DNA of 64,000 nucleotides from Lachnospiraceae bacterium (GCA_902363665.1 CABJAW010000008.1:1-64000), one strand, 5' to 3'; positions 1 through 8,359 are shown, counted from the stretch's first letter. The notes: a model not told the origin generated them from the sequence alone. Numbers and translations: made by a program.

Positions 1-247
1 GTTCATAAACCTGTTTGCACAAATCATCAACAAAATCTTCATGTTCTTTCAAGACAATTAATTTATCTGGAACAACGCTAATAATAATATACTCTTGACG
101 ATGATCAGGCAAATGATATGTAAAAGCCCATTCCTTTTGAAATGAAACAGAAGCAACTTTAAGCGCCTCCACCACCTCATCTTTATGCTCATAATCACTC
201 ATCTTTGCTGTTGCTATCAATAAATCCTTATACTGCTGTTCTGTCAT
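1..247 (-). CDS. Unknown small protein, C-terminus cut by window edge
   Basis: An open frame of 82 codons begins with ATG at 247 and runs off the left edge. A purine-rich ribosome binding site (AGGGGG) lies just upstream of the ATG. The visible part starts MTEQQYKDLLIATAKM and is rich in charged and aromatic residues with no signal peptide or membrane segment. I do not recognise the family. It follows another unknown small gene on the same strand by about 10 bases, so the two are probably co-transcribed. The local DNA is more AT-rich than the rest of the window, consistent with accessory DNA. Confidence 0.55.
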   Translation of the reverse strand, partial: MTEQQYKDLLIATAKMSDYEHKDEVVEALKVASVSFQKEWAFTYHLPDHRQEYIIISVVPDKLIVLKEHEDFVDDLCKQVYE

Positions 248-256
248 AACATCCCC

Positions 257-365
257 CTATAGCTTTATATATATCGCAATGCTATGAGCAATTTCTTTAT
301 CACTACTCATTATTGTGTCATTTCCTAACAAAATTCGATTTCTACCACTAATGATATCATATTTT
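257..365 (-). pseudogene. Possible out-of-frame C-terminal tail of the preceding gene
   Basis: Reading from about 365 to the TAG at 257 in the frame shifted from the upstream gene gives about 36 sense codons with ordinary amino-acid composition (includes SGRNRILLGNDTIMSSD). It has no convincing start codon or ribosome binding site of its own except an internal ATG that would leave 17 residues. The best explanation is a frameshifted extension of the gene ending at 366. Ten bases after its stop comes the ATG of the next gene. Confidence 0.3.
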
Positions 366-716
366 TTATTTATAATCTAGGTCTTGTATCCACTCTCCGA
401 TCTCTTTTGGTGTGCTTTTGCAAAAATCCTGAATCCACATCTCATGGAGTTTAACTTCTGATTCTGTACTATCTATGTTTCCAACACGCCCACCTGTTTC
501 CTGAAGTGCTTCCAGGCAATCCCATTCCTTTTGGAAGTCCCCAGCAAATTCCATCCATACTTTTATATGATATTCCTTAAAACCTAAATGGTAAATCAAG
601 TAGGTCAACCTGTCAAAATCAACTAACGGCATTTTTTCTTTTTTCAGCAATAACCTTTTATCATGCTCGCTGCATAAATATAAAAATGCAAGCTGTTCTA
701 TTTTTGCCTGCTCCAT
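366..716 (-). CDS. Unknown 116-residue protein, possibly frameshifted at its C-terminus
   Basis: The frame is open back to a TTG at 776, but the better start is the ATG at 716, which has GGGAG six bases upstream, giving 116 residues. The product (starts MEQAKIEQLAFLYLCSEHDK) is soluble and charged; I do not recognise it. After its TAA stop at 366 the next frame stays open to 257 and encodes a protein-like tail (SGRNRILLGNDTIMSSDKEI...), so the gene may have suffered a one-base loss in the A-rich stretch around the stop, or a separate tiny gene may follow. No function can be assigned. Confidence 0.5.
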   Translation of the reverse strand: MEQAKIEQLAFLYLCSEHDKRLLLKKEKMPLVDFDRLTYLIYHLGFKEYHIKVWMEFAGDFQKEWDCLEALQETGGRVGNIDSTESEVKLHEMWIQDFCKSTPKEIGEWIQDLDYK

Positions 717-848
717 ATATTTCTCCCTTCTCTTCTGTCTTTGTCTCACTTTTACAACCGATTCTACCTTGTCCAATCGTTAAAATCAATACAGATGGTG
801 CAAAAAGTGAGACAAACCATCTTTTTACCAGAGAGGAAGAGATTTAAG

Positions 849-1100
849 ATGCCAAAGCCAAGGACACAGTCTGGTGAGAAGAATCTGATTAGCCAGCGAT
901 TGATTGAACTTCGCAAGACCCACAATATGTCTCAGCGTGATCTTGCCTATAAACTCCAGTTAGCTGGTTACGATATGGATAAAAATGTAATCACCAGAAT
1001 CGAAACAAACAAGCGTTATGTCACTGATCTTGAATTAAAAGCCATTGCTGAAATCTTTCAGGTTTCATACATATTTCTCATTGATGGCAAAGATGAATAG
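849..1100 (+). CDS. XRE-family helix-turn-helix regulator, 83 aa
   Basis: This small single-domain DNA-binding protein belongs to the Cro/C1 type: LISQRLIELRKTHNMSQRDLAYKLQ is the first part of the fold and the recognition helix region reads YDMDKNVITRIETNKRYVT, followed by ELKAIAEIFQVS. The frame is open back to 741, but the ATG at 849 is preferred because AGGAAG lies about 12 bases upstream and the domain starts shortly after. It lies divergently from the unknown genes at 1-716 and may regulate them; that is inference. The strand ends in a strong hairpin terminator at 1108-1140. Proteins of this kind are common in integrated elements and toxin-antitoxin or phage-like modules, but no partner is identifiable here. 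Confidence 0.85.
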   Translation: MPKPRTQSGEKNLISQRLIELRKTHNMSQRDLAYKLQLAGYDMDKNVITRIETNKRYVTDLELKAIAEIFQVSYIFLIDGKDE

Positions 1101-1107
1101 AAGTGAC

Positions 1108-1140
1108 AAATGGGGAAGTGTCTTTCGTGCTTCCCCATTT
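1108..1140. terminator. Bidirectional rho-independent terminator
   Basis: Perfect 11-bp inverted repeat AAATGGGGAAG (1108-1118) and CTTCCCCATTT (1130-1140), flanked by A- and T-rich bases on the two sides. It sits between the convergent XRE gene (+) and the 202-residue gene (-), so it can serve both. Confidence 0.8.
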
Positions 1141-1152
1141 TATCCGTCTCTT

Positions 1153-1761
1153 TTACAGATTCAGTAATTCCAGGATTTTCTGCATACCAGCCTGATACAA
1201 GGATTCCGCATATAGAATCCATCTCTCATTTACTTTCGTAACGTATGCATCTATCATTTTTCGTTTTTCTTTTTCAAGTCCCATTGCCTGAACCTGATCT
1301 TCATATTTTGATATTTTTTCGAGCATTTTCTGGTACACTGCATTTTCTTTCAGTTCATTTTCTACCTCATCAATCCAGGTATCCATTAGCAGTTCCAGTA
1401 ATTTCTTTGTATCACTTTCGTCCTTTCCTGACACTGCTTTTTTGATTTTTCCAAGCATGGCACCATACGAAATCATCTGTGCCTGTCCCATATAGAAATG
1501 ATATTCTTCTTCTATCATTTCCTTTCCGTTCTCCAGTTGGAAATATTGGTGCAGTGCCTGATGTTCGTCTGCTGTCAGACTGATTGACTGAGCCGCTTCC
1601 ATAAATGTTTCTATCACTGGATACTTCTCTATAAGTTCCAGTATTTTCTTTTGCAGTCTCTGGTATTCCGCATTATGCTTTTTCAGATAGATACATACCT
1701 GTTCTCCTATCCGTATCCCCAGACATTGCTCGTTCCAGATGATATCTGGCTGTACTGACAT
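1153..1761 (-). CDS. Unknown 202-residue, probably coiled-coil cytoplasmic protein
   Basis: The ATG at 1761 has GAAAGGAGA just upstream. The product begins MSVQPDIIWNEQCLG and is highly charged and helical, with likely coiled-coil stretches at about residues 28-45 and 120-165; there is no signal peptide or membrane helix. The central segment (EYHFYMGQAQMISYGAMLGKI) resembles short helical proteins often seen in Lachnospiraceae, but I cannot name a family with confidence. It stands alone between two terminators, so it is probably a single-gene unit. Confidence 0.6.
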   Translation of the reverse strand: MSVQPDIIWNEQCLGIRIGEQVCIYLKKHNAEYQRLQKKILELIEKYPVIETFMEAAQSISLTADEHQALHQYFQLENGKEMIEEEYHFYMGQAQMISYGAMLGKIKKAVSGKDESDTKKLLELLMDTWIDEVENELKENAVYQKMLEKISKYEDQVQAMGLEKEKRKMIDAYVTKVNERWILYAESLYQAGMQKILELLNL

Positions 1762-1893
1762 ATCGTTTTCTCCTTTCTGTGTCGTTTCCCTGTTCCAAGC
1801 ACAAGACTATACCACACTTCCGGGAGAAAGCTATTCAGCAGATCTGCTAAAATGACCGGGCGGATACTGTGCAACCTATCCTTTCTTTATAAT

Positions 1894-1929
1894 AAAAAAA
1901 GGCATGGAAGAATCTTATTCTTTCATACC
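1894..1929 (-). terminator. Rho-independent terminator of the truncated ABC operon
   Basis: On the minus strand, an imperfect stem formed by 1917-1929 and 1901-1913 is followed by seven T residues (1894-1900). It lies about 120 bases beyond the end of the truncated ATPase gene. The rest of 1762-2047 shows no gene. This may be the original operon terminator left behind by the deletion that removed the downstream transporter genes. Confidence 0.7.
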
Positions 1930-2047
1930 TACTACTTATTTCTATATTCAACTGAATACACATTCTTTTCCATTATCTGTGTATCATGTACCTATTTTCC
2001 TCTAAAAGCAAACTGTATACACTCCATACACGCCTACCATCTATACC

Positions 2048-2572
2048 TCATTTTACATCGAGAATAATGATCCTTGCATTGAAGGATAAACACTTTGCAA
2101 TCTCAAGCAACTGCTTAAAACCAACGCTTAAATCGCTCACTTTCGATTTCGGATCTATATCCAGGTGTACTTTATCCAGCCATTTTTTTGCATCCGCATA
2201 CATTTTCTTTTTGTCGATACAATGTTTTCTATCTACTGGTTCTCTTCCCAGAAAAATATTTTCCGCAATATCCATATTGTCCAGAAGATTAAACTCCTGA
2301 AACACCATGCTAATACCTAAATGCTGTGCCTGAAGTGGTGTCTTTATTTCTACTTCCTTCAGACTTCCATCCTCACTTGCCAGTTTTATCGTGCCGCTGT
2401 CTTTGCTGTAAACACCCGTCAGGATTTTCATAAGAGTGGATTTTCCCGCACCATTCTCTCCCATAAGAGCATGCAGCTCTCCTTCTCTTAAGTCAAGATG
2501 TACATCATTCAGCGCTTTAATTCCGGCAAACGATTTCACAATATTATCCATCTCAACAATCGTTCTATTCAC
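2048..2572 (-). pseudogene. Truncated sugar ABC transporter ATPase (RbsA/MglA type)
   Basis: Only the first 174 residues of a protein that is normally about 500 residues remain. The start is a GTG at 2572 with GAGG eight bases upstream. Walker A (GENGAGKST), the Q-loop region (MVFQEFNLLDNMDIAENIFLG) and the signature LSVGFKQLLEIAKCL are intact, but the frame ends as ILDVK at exactly the point where Walker B should read LDEPT. The second ATPase half and a permease gene are absent downstream, which points to a deletion rather than a point mutation. With the binding protein at 2759-3784 it would have formed a ribose-family importer. It is very unlikely to support transport on its own. Confidence 0.85.
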
Positions 2573-2620
2573 TTTTTCTACCTCACTTCAGAGAAGAGTG
2601 GTGCTGATCATCCTTTTTAT

Positions 2621-2653
2621 GATCCGTATCTCTGTGAAAAAGAGATACGGATC
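2621..2653. other. Strong intercistronic hairpin after the binding-protein gene
   Basis: A perfect 13-bp inverted repeat (2621-2633 and 2641-2653) with a 7-base loop lies in the 186-base gap between the binding-protein gene and the ATPase fragment. Neither side has a good T-run, so it is more likely an mRNA-stabilising or processing hairpin than a terminator, as known after binding-protein genes in sugar transport operons. Confidence 0.7.
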
Positions 2654-2758
2654 ACATCAATTTCTATGACAGCCTCTTCCTTATTTTCAGATTGCCGCAT
2701 GTCACGCGGTCATCCACAACTGATTTTTATTTCTGTTTTCGCCATGGACGCCCCCGCT

Positions 2759-3784
2759 TTATTCATTGTAAGCAGCTTCACGCTCAATATAGTAATCGAT
2801 ATTATCTGCCGTCATGTATTCGCAGTCAAGCTGGATGACCGGATCTACCTCCTCGCCATTGTAAACCTTGATTGCATCCTGTACAGACATATATCCCATC
2901 TGATAAGGATTCTGTGCTACGCCGTATGCGATGTAGCCGTCCTTGATTCCGTTCATGACATCTTCCGTAGAGTCAACGCCTGTTACGATGATTCCCTGAT
3001 CAGAAAGTCCTGCAGACTGAATCGCACTTGCAATACCCATTGCCGAGTTCTCATTGATGCCTACAAATGCCTGGATATCAGAGTGTGCCTGAAGTACCGT
3101 CTCTGCTGCTTCCAGTGCATCGGTTCTCTCGATTGCGCCGAGCTGCTCTGCTACGATTTCGATGCCCGTATTGTCCTTGATGTAGCCTTCAAAACCCGCC
3201 TGTCTGTCCTTCAGAGAAGAGACAGATGGCTCAACCAGGATTGCGATCTTTCCTTCTCCTCCAAGCTCCTCATCCAGTTTCTGTGCGAGCAATTCTCCGA
3301 TTTTCTTGTTGTCAGATGCGACATGGTAGGTCGGCTCTGCACCGGAAATACTAATGTCCATGGAAAATACGCTTACGCCTGCATTGATTGCATCCTGCAC
3401 TGCCACGGAAACCCCTTCAGAATCATATGGATTTACCAGAAGGGAGGTAATGCCACTTGTGGTCAGATTCTCAATCTGCGTCACCTGCTTTTCAAGAGAG
3501 CTATCTGCAGACTGAATGGAGATCTTCTCAATGCCATAATCTGCGCATGCATCCTCAATACCCTTCTGCATTGCCTTGAAGAACGGATGCACGTTCTGTC
3601 CGAAAGAAACGCCAATTGACATGCCGTCTACTTTATATGCAGACATATCTTCGTCTTTATATGCGTCCGTATTTTCTGCTGCTGCCTCGGTTGCTGCTTC
3701 TGTTGCTTCCTCTGCATATGCCATTCCTGAAATCATACTAACTGCAAGTGCTGCACTCATAGCTGCTGCGATCATTTTTTTCAT
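2759..3784 (-). CDS. Ribose-type sugar-binding protein of an ABC importer
   Basis: A periplasmic-binding-protein-like domain (type 1, RbsB family) of 341 residues. Residues 1-25 form a signal peptide ending AYA|EE; there is no lipobox cysteine. The mature N-terminus is an acidic, alanine-rich linker (EEATEAATEAAAENT), then the fold begins near GMSIGVSFGQNVHPFFKAMQKGIEDA. Further family marks are LLVNPYDSEGVSVAVQDAINAGVSVFSMD and FVGINENSAMGIASAIQSAG. Start ATG at 3784 follows GGGGG. The gene lies 104 bases behind the AnmK-type kinase and before the broken ATPase, so its substrate may be an anhydrosugar or another sugar acted on by that kinase (inference). With the ATPase truncated and no permease nearby it must borrow other components or is a relic. 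Confidence 0.85.
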   Translation of the reverse strand: MKKMIAAAMSAALAVSMISGMAYAEEATEAATEAAAENTDAYKDEDMSAYKVDGMSIGVSFGQNVHPFFKAMQKGIEDACADYGIEKISIQSADSSLEKQVTQIENLTTSGITSLLVNPYDSEGVSVAVQDAINAGVSVFSMDISISGAEPTYHVASDNKKIGELLAQKLDEELGGEGKIAILVEPSVSSLKDRQAGFEGYIKDNTGIEIVAEQLGAIERTDALEAAETVLQAHSDIQAFVGINENSAMGIASAIQSAGLSDQGIIVTGVDSTEDVMNGIKDGYIAYGVAQNPYQMGYMSVQDAIKVYNGEEVDPVIQLDCEYMTADNIDYYIEREAAYNE

Positions 3785-3888
3785 TGTAAAGCCCCCGCTT
3801 TCTTATATAGTCTGTATTTTATATTCCGGTTCTGCGTCATACCGCACAGGACCTTCTGTTTTCCTTCTTTCTTCTCAGTCGTTGCTTC

Positions 3889-5121
3889 TCAATCGATCAG
3901 TTTTTTATCAATATTTCTCGGTGCAAGTGCGATCTTGCCAAGGATTGCATACTGGGATGCATGGCCTGCTGCCGGAATATTTCCCGGTACGTGATGCATT
4001 GTCGAGTAAGCGATCGTTGCAAACTTCACTGCCTCTTTGTATGCCGGCGGGATTCCGATATCATCGGAGGTTGTCAACTTGATATTCTGCGGAATCCTCT
4101 TCTGGATCTCTCGCATGATCGTAGGATTTCTCACTCCGCCACCACTTGCATACAGATACTTAGTCTGATCAATCAGCTCCTTCGGAATATTGTCAACCAT
4201 CGATCTTGCTACTGCTGCACCGGTAAATGCATCTGCAGTTGCGATGATATCTTCCTTCGGCAGGTAGCTGAATTTTGCAAGTACGCTGTCGATGTACTCC
4301 GGGCTGTAGTCTGCAATCCATCCCGATCTCGGAACCGGACGGTCGAAGAACGGATGATGCATGAAGAAATCAAGAAGTCCTTCGTCCACCTTTCCACTTG
4401 CACCGATCTCACCGTCTTTATCGTAATCCTTTCCATACAGCTTCTTTGTCATGTAGTTGGAAATTACGTTACCCGGACCGGTATCGAAGCCGAACATCTG
4501 TCTTCTGTCCTTGCATGCCAGATGCAGGTTTGCGATACCGCCGATGTTTAATGTCATTGCCGGATGATCTTCCTTACGGAAAAGAATGAAATCCAAATAC
4601 GGCATCAGCGGAGCTGCACTTCCACCGAATGTGTGGTCAGCTGCACGGAAATGAGTCACTGTATCAATGTTTAACAGATTCGCAATAACGGAGGTATTTC
4701 CCATCTGAAGACCTGCCGGATATGCCTTTGACAACCATCTTCCTACCCAGTCATCTTTCTGTTCGTCAGTCATCTCTTCGATTGCTTTGTGATCCGGCTG
4801 TTCCTGATAGATCGTCTGTGTATCAAGACCGAGTACATAAATATCCTCTGACTTGATGTTGTTCTCCTGCATGAATTGTCTTGCTTTTGATGCAAATACT
4901 GCACCACACAGATAGTCCAGTCTGTTCAGTCCAATCATATCTACCTTATTGACAAAGGAATCACGTACGATAGAAGCGACCTCTTCCGGCCATTCATAAG
5001 AACCTCCTGCGATAAATTTTGGAGCGGTCGGAAATCCGTCCTCATCCATGTTGATCTCACACAGAACAACGTCAATACCATCGAACGAGGAACCGCTGTT
5101 CATACCTAAAACAAGTGCCAT
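3889..5121 (-). CDS. anmK: Anhydro-N-acetylmuramic acid kinase family protein
   Basis: AnmK-family enzymes open the 1,6-anhydro ring of a sugar and phosphorylate it; the classical substrate is anhydro-N-acetylmuramic acid from peptidoglycan turnover, and yeast relatives use levoglucosan. Family motifs are visible: the N-terminal phosphate loop GMNSGSSFDGID (residues 6-17, compare GxMSGTSxDGxD), LNIGGIANL (191-199), and GFDTGPGN (211-218) with Asp213 as the likely general base. The C-terminal YASGGGVRNPTIMREIQKR matches the family too. At 410 residues it is about 40 longer than usual. It is first in an operon with a ribose-type binding protein and a truncated ABC ATPase, behind a promoter overlapped by a LacI-type operator. 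An exact substrate cannot be read from sequence; an anhydrosugar taken up from outside is a reasonable inference. Confidence 0.88.
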   Translation of the reverse strand: MALVLGMNSGSSFDGIDVVLCEINMDEDGFPTAPKFIAGGSYEWPEEVASIVRDSFVNKVDMIGLNRLDYLCGAVFASKARQFMQENNIKSEDIYVLGLDTQTIYQEQPDHKAIEEMTDEQKDDWVGRWLSKAYPAGLQMGNTSVIANLLNIDTVTHFRAADHTFGGSAAPLMPYLDFILFRKEDHPAMTLNIGGIANLHLACKDRRQMFGFDTGPGNVISNYMTKKLYGKDYDKDGEIGASGKVDEGLLDFFMHHPFFDRPVPRSGWIADYSPEYIDSVLAKFSYLPKEDIIATADAFTGAAVARSMVDNIPKELIDQTKYLYASGGGVRNPTIMREIQKRIPQNIKLTTSDDIGIPPAYKEAVKFATIAYSTMHHVPGNIPAAGHASQYAILGKIALAPRNIDKKLID

Positions 5122-5168
5122 AGAAATTATCCTCCTTTAATTTTCTTATGTAATTCTCACTATTTTGT

Positions 5169-5180
5169 GAGAACGTTTTC
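5169..5180. promoter_or_regulatory. LacI-type operator in the anmK promoter
   Basis: GAGAACGTTTTC, an imperfect palindrome centred on the CpG typical of LacI-family sites, just downstream of the -10 element. A second GAACGTTTTC occurs at 5355-5364, 186 bp away, which could allow looping. The likely binder is the LacI regulator encoded at 5608-6648; CcpA is an alternative because the motif also resembles a cre site. Confidence 0.65.
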
Positions 5181-5190
5181 TTTAGTTGAA

Positions 5191-5219
5191 ATCATACTAC
5201 AACATTAATTTTCTGTCAA
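5191..5219 (-). promoter_or_regulatory. Sigma-A promoter of the anmK operon
   Basis: On the minus strand TTGACA (5214-5219), a 17-base spacer and TATGAT (5191-5196) are near-consensus. The LacI-type operator at 5169-5180 lies right where transcription should start, so a bound repressor would block the promoter. Confidence 0.8.
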
Positions 5220-5352
5220 CATCTTTCTGTATAATCGTGTTTTTTACTATTTTCTGATGTATTTTTTTGTCGAATCTGAACAAAGACCGAATTTGTCCCA
5301 TATTAAATCGCCTTCACGTAACCGTTTTATGATACTATTTTCTAAAAATAAA

Positions 5353-5366
5353 GCGAACGTTTTCAC
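5353..5366. promoter_or_regulatory. Second LacI-type operator-like site
   Basis: GCGAACGTTTTCAC shares the GAACGTTTTC core with the site at 5169-5180 and lies upstream of the promoter. The remainder of 5222-5550 is AT-rich and holds no convincing gene. Confidence 0.45.
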
Positions 5367-5543
5367 ATATCTGATTAAAGGAGCATCCATACGCCATTTT
5401 TTAACTGCTCTGTTTCCTCACCTATATCAAAAAAACAATTTATGCTGCTCCATCATACAGGAAATCCTCTTCCTGCTTATTGATTCCGTAATTGAAGCAG
5501 GTGAGTGTCTGATCTGCTTAAGCAGACAGTTTACCTGCATTGG

Positions 5544-5581
5544 CAAAAAAAGAACGCTGCTCCTTCTTCTGGCAACGTTCT
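5544..5581 (-). terminator. Terminator of the lacI-type gene
   Basis: On the minus strand a stem of AGAACGTTGC (5572-5581) and GCAGCGTTCT (5551-5560) with a short loop is followed by a run of seven T residues. It lies just after the regulator's stop at 5608. Confidence 0.75.
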
Positions 5582-5607
5582 CTTTGTTCTTTTTATTCTT
5601 TTTGTTT

Positions 5608-6648
5608 TCAGTACGTTTTATTAATCCGGCATGACTCTCTTTTCACAAGTGTCTGGTTCAGTGTAATTGTCAGCTCCTCCGGATGCGGCTCCTCCGCCTC
5701 GATTTGCTCGATCAGACTCGCCGCCGCAAGCTCACCCATCTTCCTGCACGGCTGCCGCACAGATGTCATCTTCATGTAAATATTGTGTTCCTCATCGTCC
5801 CAGGTCACAACTGAGATCTGATCCGGAAAACTCATTTTCCTCTCATCAAGTACATTCAGAAACTCTCCGACGATCGAGTTGTTGAGCACGATAACTGCCG
5901 TAATCCGGTGATAATCCAGCAAAATATCGATCCGTTTCTTTGTCTCTGCTGCTTTCTGCCAGTCAACTGTGATGCACATTCCGTCATGGCTGATTCCCGC
6001 TTCACGCAGTGCTGCCCGGTAACCCTCTTCTCGCTCACGAACTGTATTGGAAACCGCTTTTTCCTTCTCTGAACCAATTGTCGCAATCCCATCATGGCCA
6101 AGCCCGATCAGATACTTCGTCACTGTATATGCCATCGCATAATTATCCGTGAGAACGGAGGTAAATGGGAAGCCATTGATTTTCCGGTCAAACGTCACAA
6201 TTGGAAATTTTTCAAATACCGTCTTCACGTATTTTGTCGGTATCTCTTTTCGATCGGTAAACGTCGATGCAAGCAAAATTCCATCCACCTGTTTGGAAGC
6301 CAGCATTTCCAAGCATTCCAGTTCCAGTTCACGCTTCTCGTTTGAATTACAGATCAGAACTGCATAGCCTTTTTCCCGTGCCTTCTGCTCAATCGCTGCT
6401 ACGATCGCGCCAAAAAAGTTGTTCTGGATATCAGCCACCACCACAGCGATCGTCTTTGTACTATGGCTTCGCATGCTTTGCGCCAGCTTGTTCGGAATAT
6501 AATGCAGCTCCTCCGCTGCCGCGAGCACCTTCTGTTTCGTCTCATCTGATATTTTTCCATAGTTTCCGAGCGCCCGCCCTGCAGATGCCACAGAAACGCC
6601 TGCTCTTTTTGCTACATCCTTGATTGTTGCCTGATTTTCTCTCCCCAT
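5608..6648 (-). CDS. LacI/GalR-family transcription regulator
   Basis: A 346-residue repressor with the standard layout: helix-turn-helix and hinge at 1-62 (ATIKDVAKRAGVSVASAGRAL, then EELHYIPNKLAQSMRSHST) and a sugar-binding domain from about 65 (TIAVVVADIQNNFFGAIVAAIE, DGILLAS, GHDGIATIG, AVIVLNNSIVG, SVVTWDDE). It lies directly upstream of the anmK operon on the same strand, and two CpG-centred palindromes sit in the intervening 486 bases, so it most likely controls that operon in response to the imported sugar. It has its own promoter at 6844-6873 and its own terminator at 5544-5581. The effector is unknown. Confidence 0.92.
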   Translation of the reverse strand: MGRENQATIKDVAKRAGVSVASAGRALGNYGKISDETKQKVLAAAEELHYIPNKLAQSMRSHSTKTIAVVVADIQNNFFGAIVAAIEQKAREKGYAVLICNSNEKRELELECLEMLASKQVDGILLASTFTDRKEIPTKYVKTVFEKFPIVTFDRKINGFPFTSVLTDNYAMAYTVTKYLIGLGHDGIATIGSEKEKAVSNTVREREEGYRAALREAGISHDGMCITVDWQKAAETKKRIDILLDYHRITAVIVLNNSIVGEFLNVLDERKMSFPDQISVVTWDDEEHNIYMKMTSVRQPCRKMGELAAASLIEQIEAEEPHPEELTITLNQTLVKRESCRINKTY

Positions 6649-6843
6649 AATCCCGCCTGTTTATCTCTTTGTTTTTTCTTTCATTTTTGCGCTGCTGTGG
6701 CGTGCCATATCCTGCTTTTCTACTCATTCTCTTCTTAACCAAATCGCAAATCAGATTGTAAATGTCCAAATTGACTGACCTGACAGAGCACTGATATTCT
6801 TTTATATCGCATCACCACAGTACAAGTTTTGTTGCTTTTTCCT

Positions 6844-6873
6844 ATTATACGCAGAAAATCAGGCGTTTTGCAA
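6844..6873 (-). promoter_or_regulatory. Sigma-A promoter of the LacI-family gene
   Basis: TTGCAA (6868-6873), 18-base spacer, TATAAT (6844-6849) on the minus strand. The leader to the start codon is about 190 bases and contains a degenerate copy of the AAGCGGAT repeat near 6745-6770; nothing else was seen in 6649-6950. Confidence 0.65.
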
Positions 6874-6950
6874 CTCTTCTGTTTCAGTTTGTATAAAAAA
6901 GAATCCCATTTCAGGAACTTTTTTTGCTTCACTAACTGAATTTTTCCATG

Positions 6951-6977
6951 AAAAACGGCAGATGACCACTCTGCCGT
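6951..6977 (-). terminator. Terminator of the glycerol dehydrogenase gene
   Basis: ACGGCAGA (6955-6962) and TCTGCCGT (6970-6977) form an 8-bp stem with a 7-base loop; on the minus strand TTTTT follows. It lies 25 bases beyond the gene's stop. Confidence 0.8.
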
Positions 6978-7001
6978 CTGCCGCAGTATATGTTTTTCTT
7001 T

Positions 7002-8102
7002 TTATTCCTCTCCGAGGTAATATCTTCCGTATGCATCCGCTGCCTTGAGCGCTGCAGCCACGGTTTCCGGCGTTACCTCAAACGGCATGTTGTGAAGTGT
7101 ATCGTTCTCTGCGCATGCTGCTTTCGCCACTTCCATGATCTGCTCGTCTGTGATATGTTCTGCCCCAAGCTCTTTCCAGGTAACCGGAAGGCCCACCTCG
7201 ATACAGAAATCAATGACCTCTTCCAGTTCTTCCTGTGGAACATTTTCCAGTACCAGCTGTGTGATCGTACCAAACGCTACCTTTTCACCGTGGTACATAT
7301 GGTGGCACTCCTCCAGAACGGTCATGCCGTTGTGGATTGCGTGTGCACCTGCAAGTCCTGCACTCTCAAAGCCGATTCCGGACAGCAGTGTATTTGCCTC
7401 GATGACCTTCTCCACAGCCTCGGTACACGCACCTGCCTCCAGCGCGATTTTTGCCTTTATGCCCTCCTCCATCAGAGTATCAAAGCAGAGCTTTGCCAGT
7501 GCCATCGCTGCGCCGGTTGTTTTTCCGCCTGCACAGGAGGTAGCACCGCTGCGCTTGCACGCTCTCGCCTCAAAGTAGGTCGCAAGTGCGTCGCCCATTC
7601 CTGCAACAGTAAGGCGAACCGGGGATTTCGTGATGATATCGGTATCCATCAATACCACATTCGGGTTTGCCGGAAGGAACAGATACTCCTCGAAAACACC
7701 CTCATCGGTATAGATAACTGAAAGTGCACTGCACGGTGCATCGGTCGACGCAATCGTAGGGCAGATGAGTACCGGTGTCTTCTGATAATGTGCTACCGCC
7801 TTTGCCGTATCAAAAATCTTACCTCCGCCAATGCCGATGACAAGATCGCACTCTTTTTCTTTCATGATTTCAATCAGACGGTTGATCTCATTTTTACTGC
7901 ATTCGCCGTTAAAATAGTCAAACTCTGCGCTGCACTCGCTCTGTTTAAAGCTCTCCTCAAGCTCTGCACCGATCCGCTTATAGCCACCCTTACTGATGAG
8001 AATCAGTGCCTTTTTTCCGTATGCCTGTGCGTAAGTTCCGAGTTTTTTCATTTCTCCCGCTCCCTGAATATATTTGGACGGGCTGATCAATATTCTTGCC
8101 AT
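7002..8102 (-). CDS. gldA: Glycerol dehydrogenase, NAD and metal dependent
   Basis: Oxidises glycerol to dihydroxyacetone (or reduces the ketone) with NAD in the cytoplasm. At 366 residues it has the normal length of GldA in the iron/zinc polyol dehydrogenase family. Seen in sequence: NAD-binding loop IGIGGGKIFDTAKAVAH (about 90-106), PTIASTDAPCSALSVIYT, and the metal-binding set Asp in AGMGDALATYFEARAC, His in LAGAHAIHNGMT and His in MYHGEKVAFGT. It is monocistronic: its own promoter at 8239-8267 and terminator at 6951-6977. The neighbours (LacI regulator, metallo-hydrolase) give no pathway clue. Confidence 0.93.
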   Translation of the reverse strand: MARILISPSKYIQGAGEMKKLGTYAQAYGKKALILISKGGYKRIGAELEESFKQSECSAEFDYFNGECSKNEINRLIEIMKEKECDLVIGIGGGKIFDTAKAVAHYQKTPVLICPTIASTDAPCSALSVIYTDEGVFEEYLFLPANPNVVLMDTDIITKSPVRLTVAGMGDALATYFEARACKRSGATSCAGGKTTGAAMALAKLCFDTLMEEGIKAKIALEAGACTEAVEKVIEANTLLSGIGFESAGLAGAHAIHNGMTVLEECHHMYHGEKVAFGTITQLVLENVPQEELEEVIDFCIEVGLPVTWKELGAEHITDEQIMEVAKAACAENDTLHNMPFEVTPETVAAALKAADAYGRYYLGEE

Positions 8103-8238
8103 TACTATCTCCTTTCATACACTGCTGCCATCCATCCCAAATACCTCCCGTTTGTTCCGGACGATTTTTCCAGGTTGTGTATCCGCAGCACAACAAGCTG
8201 AAAGCAGGTCTCTATATTGTTATTTTTTTAACGTGTAC

Positions 8239-8267
8239 AGTTTAACACATCACTTTCTTTCTGTCCA
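8239..8267 (-). promoter_or_regulatory. Likely sigma-A promoter of gldA
   Basis: TGGACA (8262-8267), 17-base spacer, TAAACT (8239-8244) on the minus strand, about 135 bases ahead of the start codon. The rest of 8103-8359 contains no gene that I can support. Confidence 0.55.
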
Positions 8268-8359
8268 GAAGGGTAATCTGGATTTATTTTCAGTTAATGA
8301 AGCTGTAGATTTTCGTTTATCAAACTATATTTTCTGTGCTTTCAGTGCCCGCAGCAAAA

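Noticed and set aside
5571..5583. Third AACGTTCTC sequence as a possible LacI operator
   Set aside because: It is one arm of the terminator hairpin of the LacI-family gene, followed by a T-run on the minus strand.
5257..5634. 125-residue plus-strand open frame
   Set aside because: No ribosome binding site, low-complexity Phe/Leu-rich composition, and it spans the lacI-type terminator and operator region.
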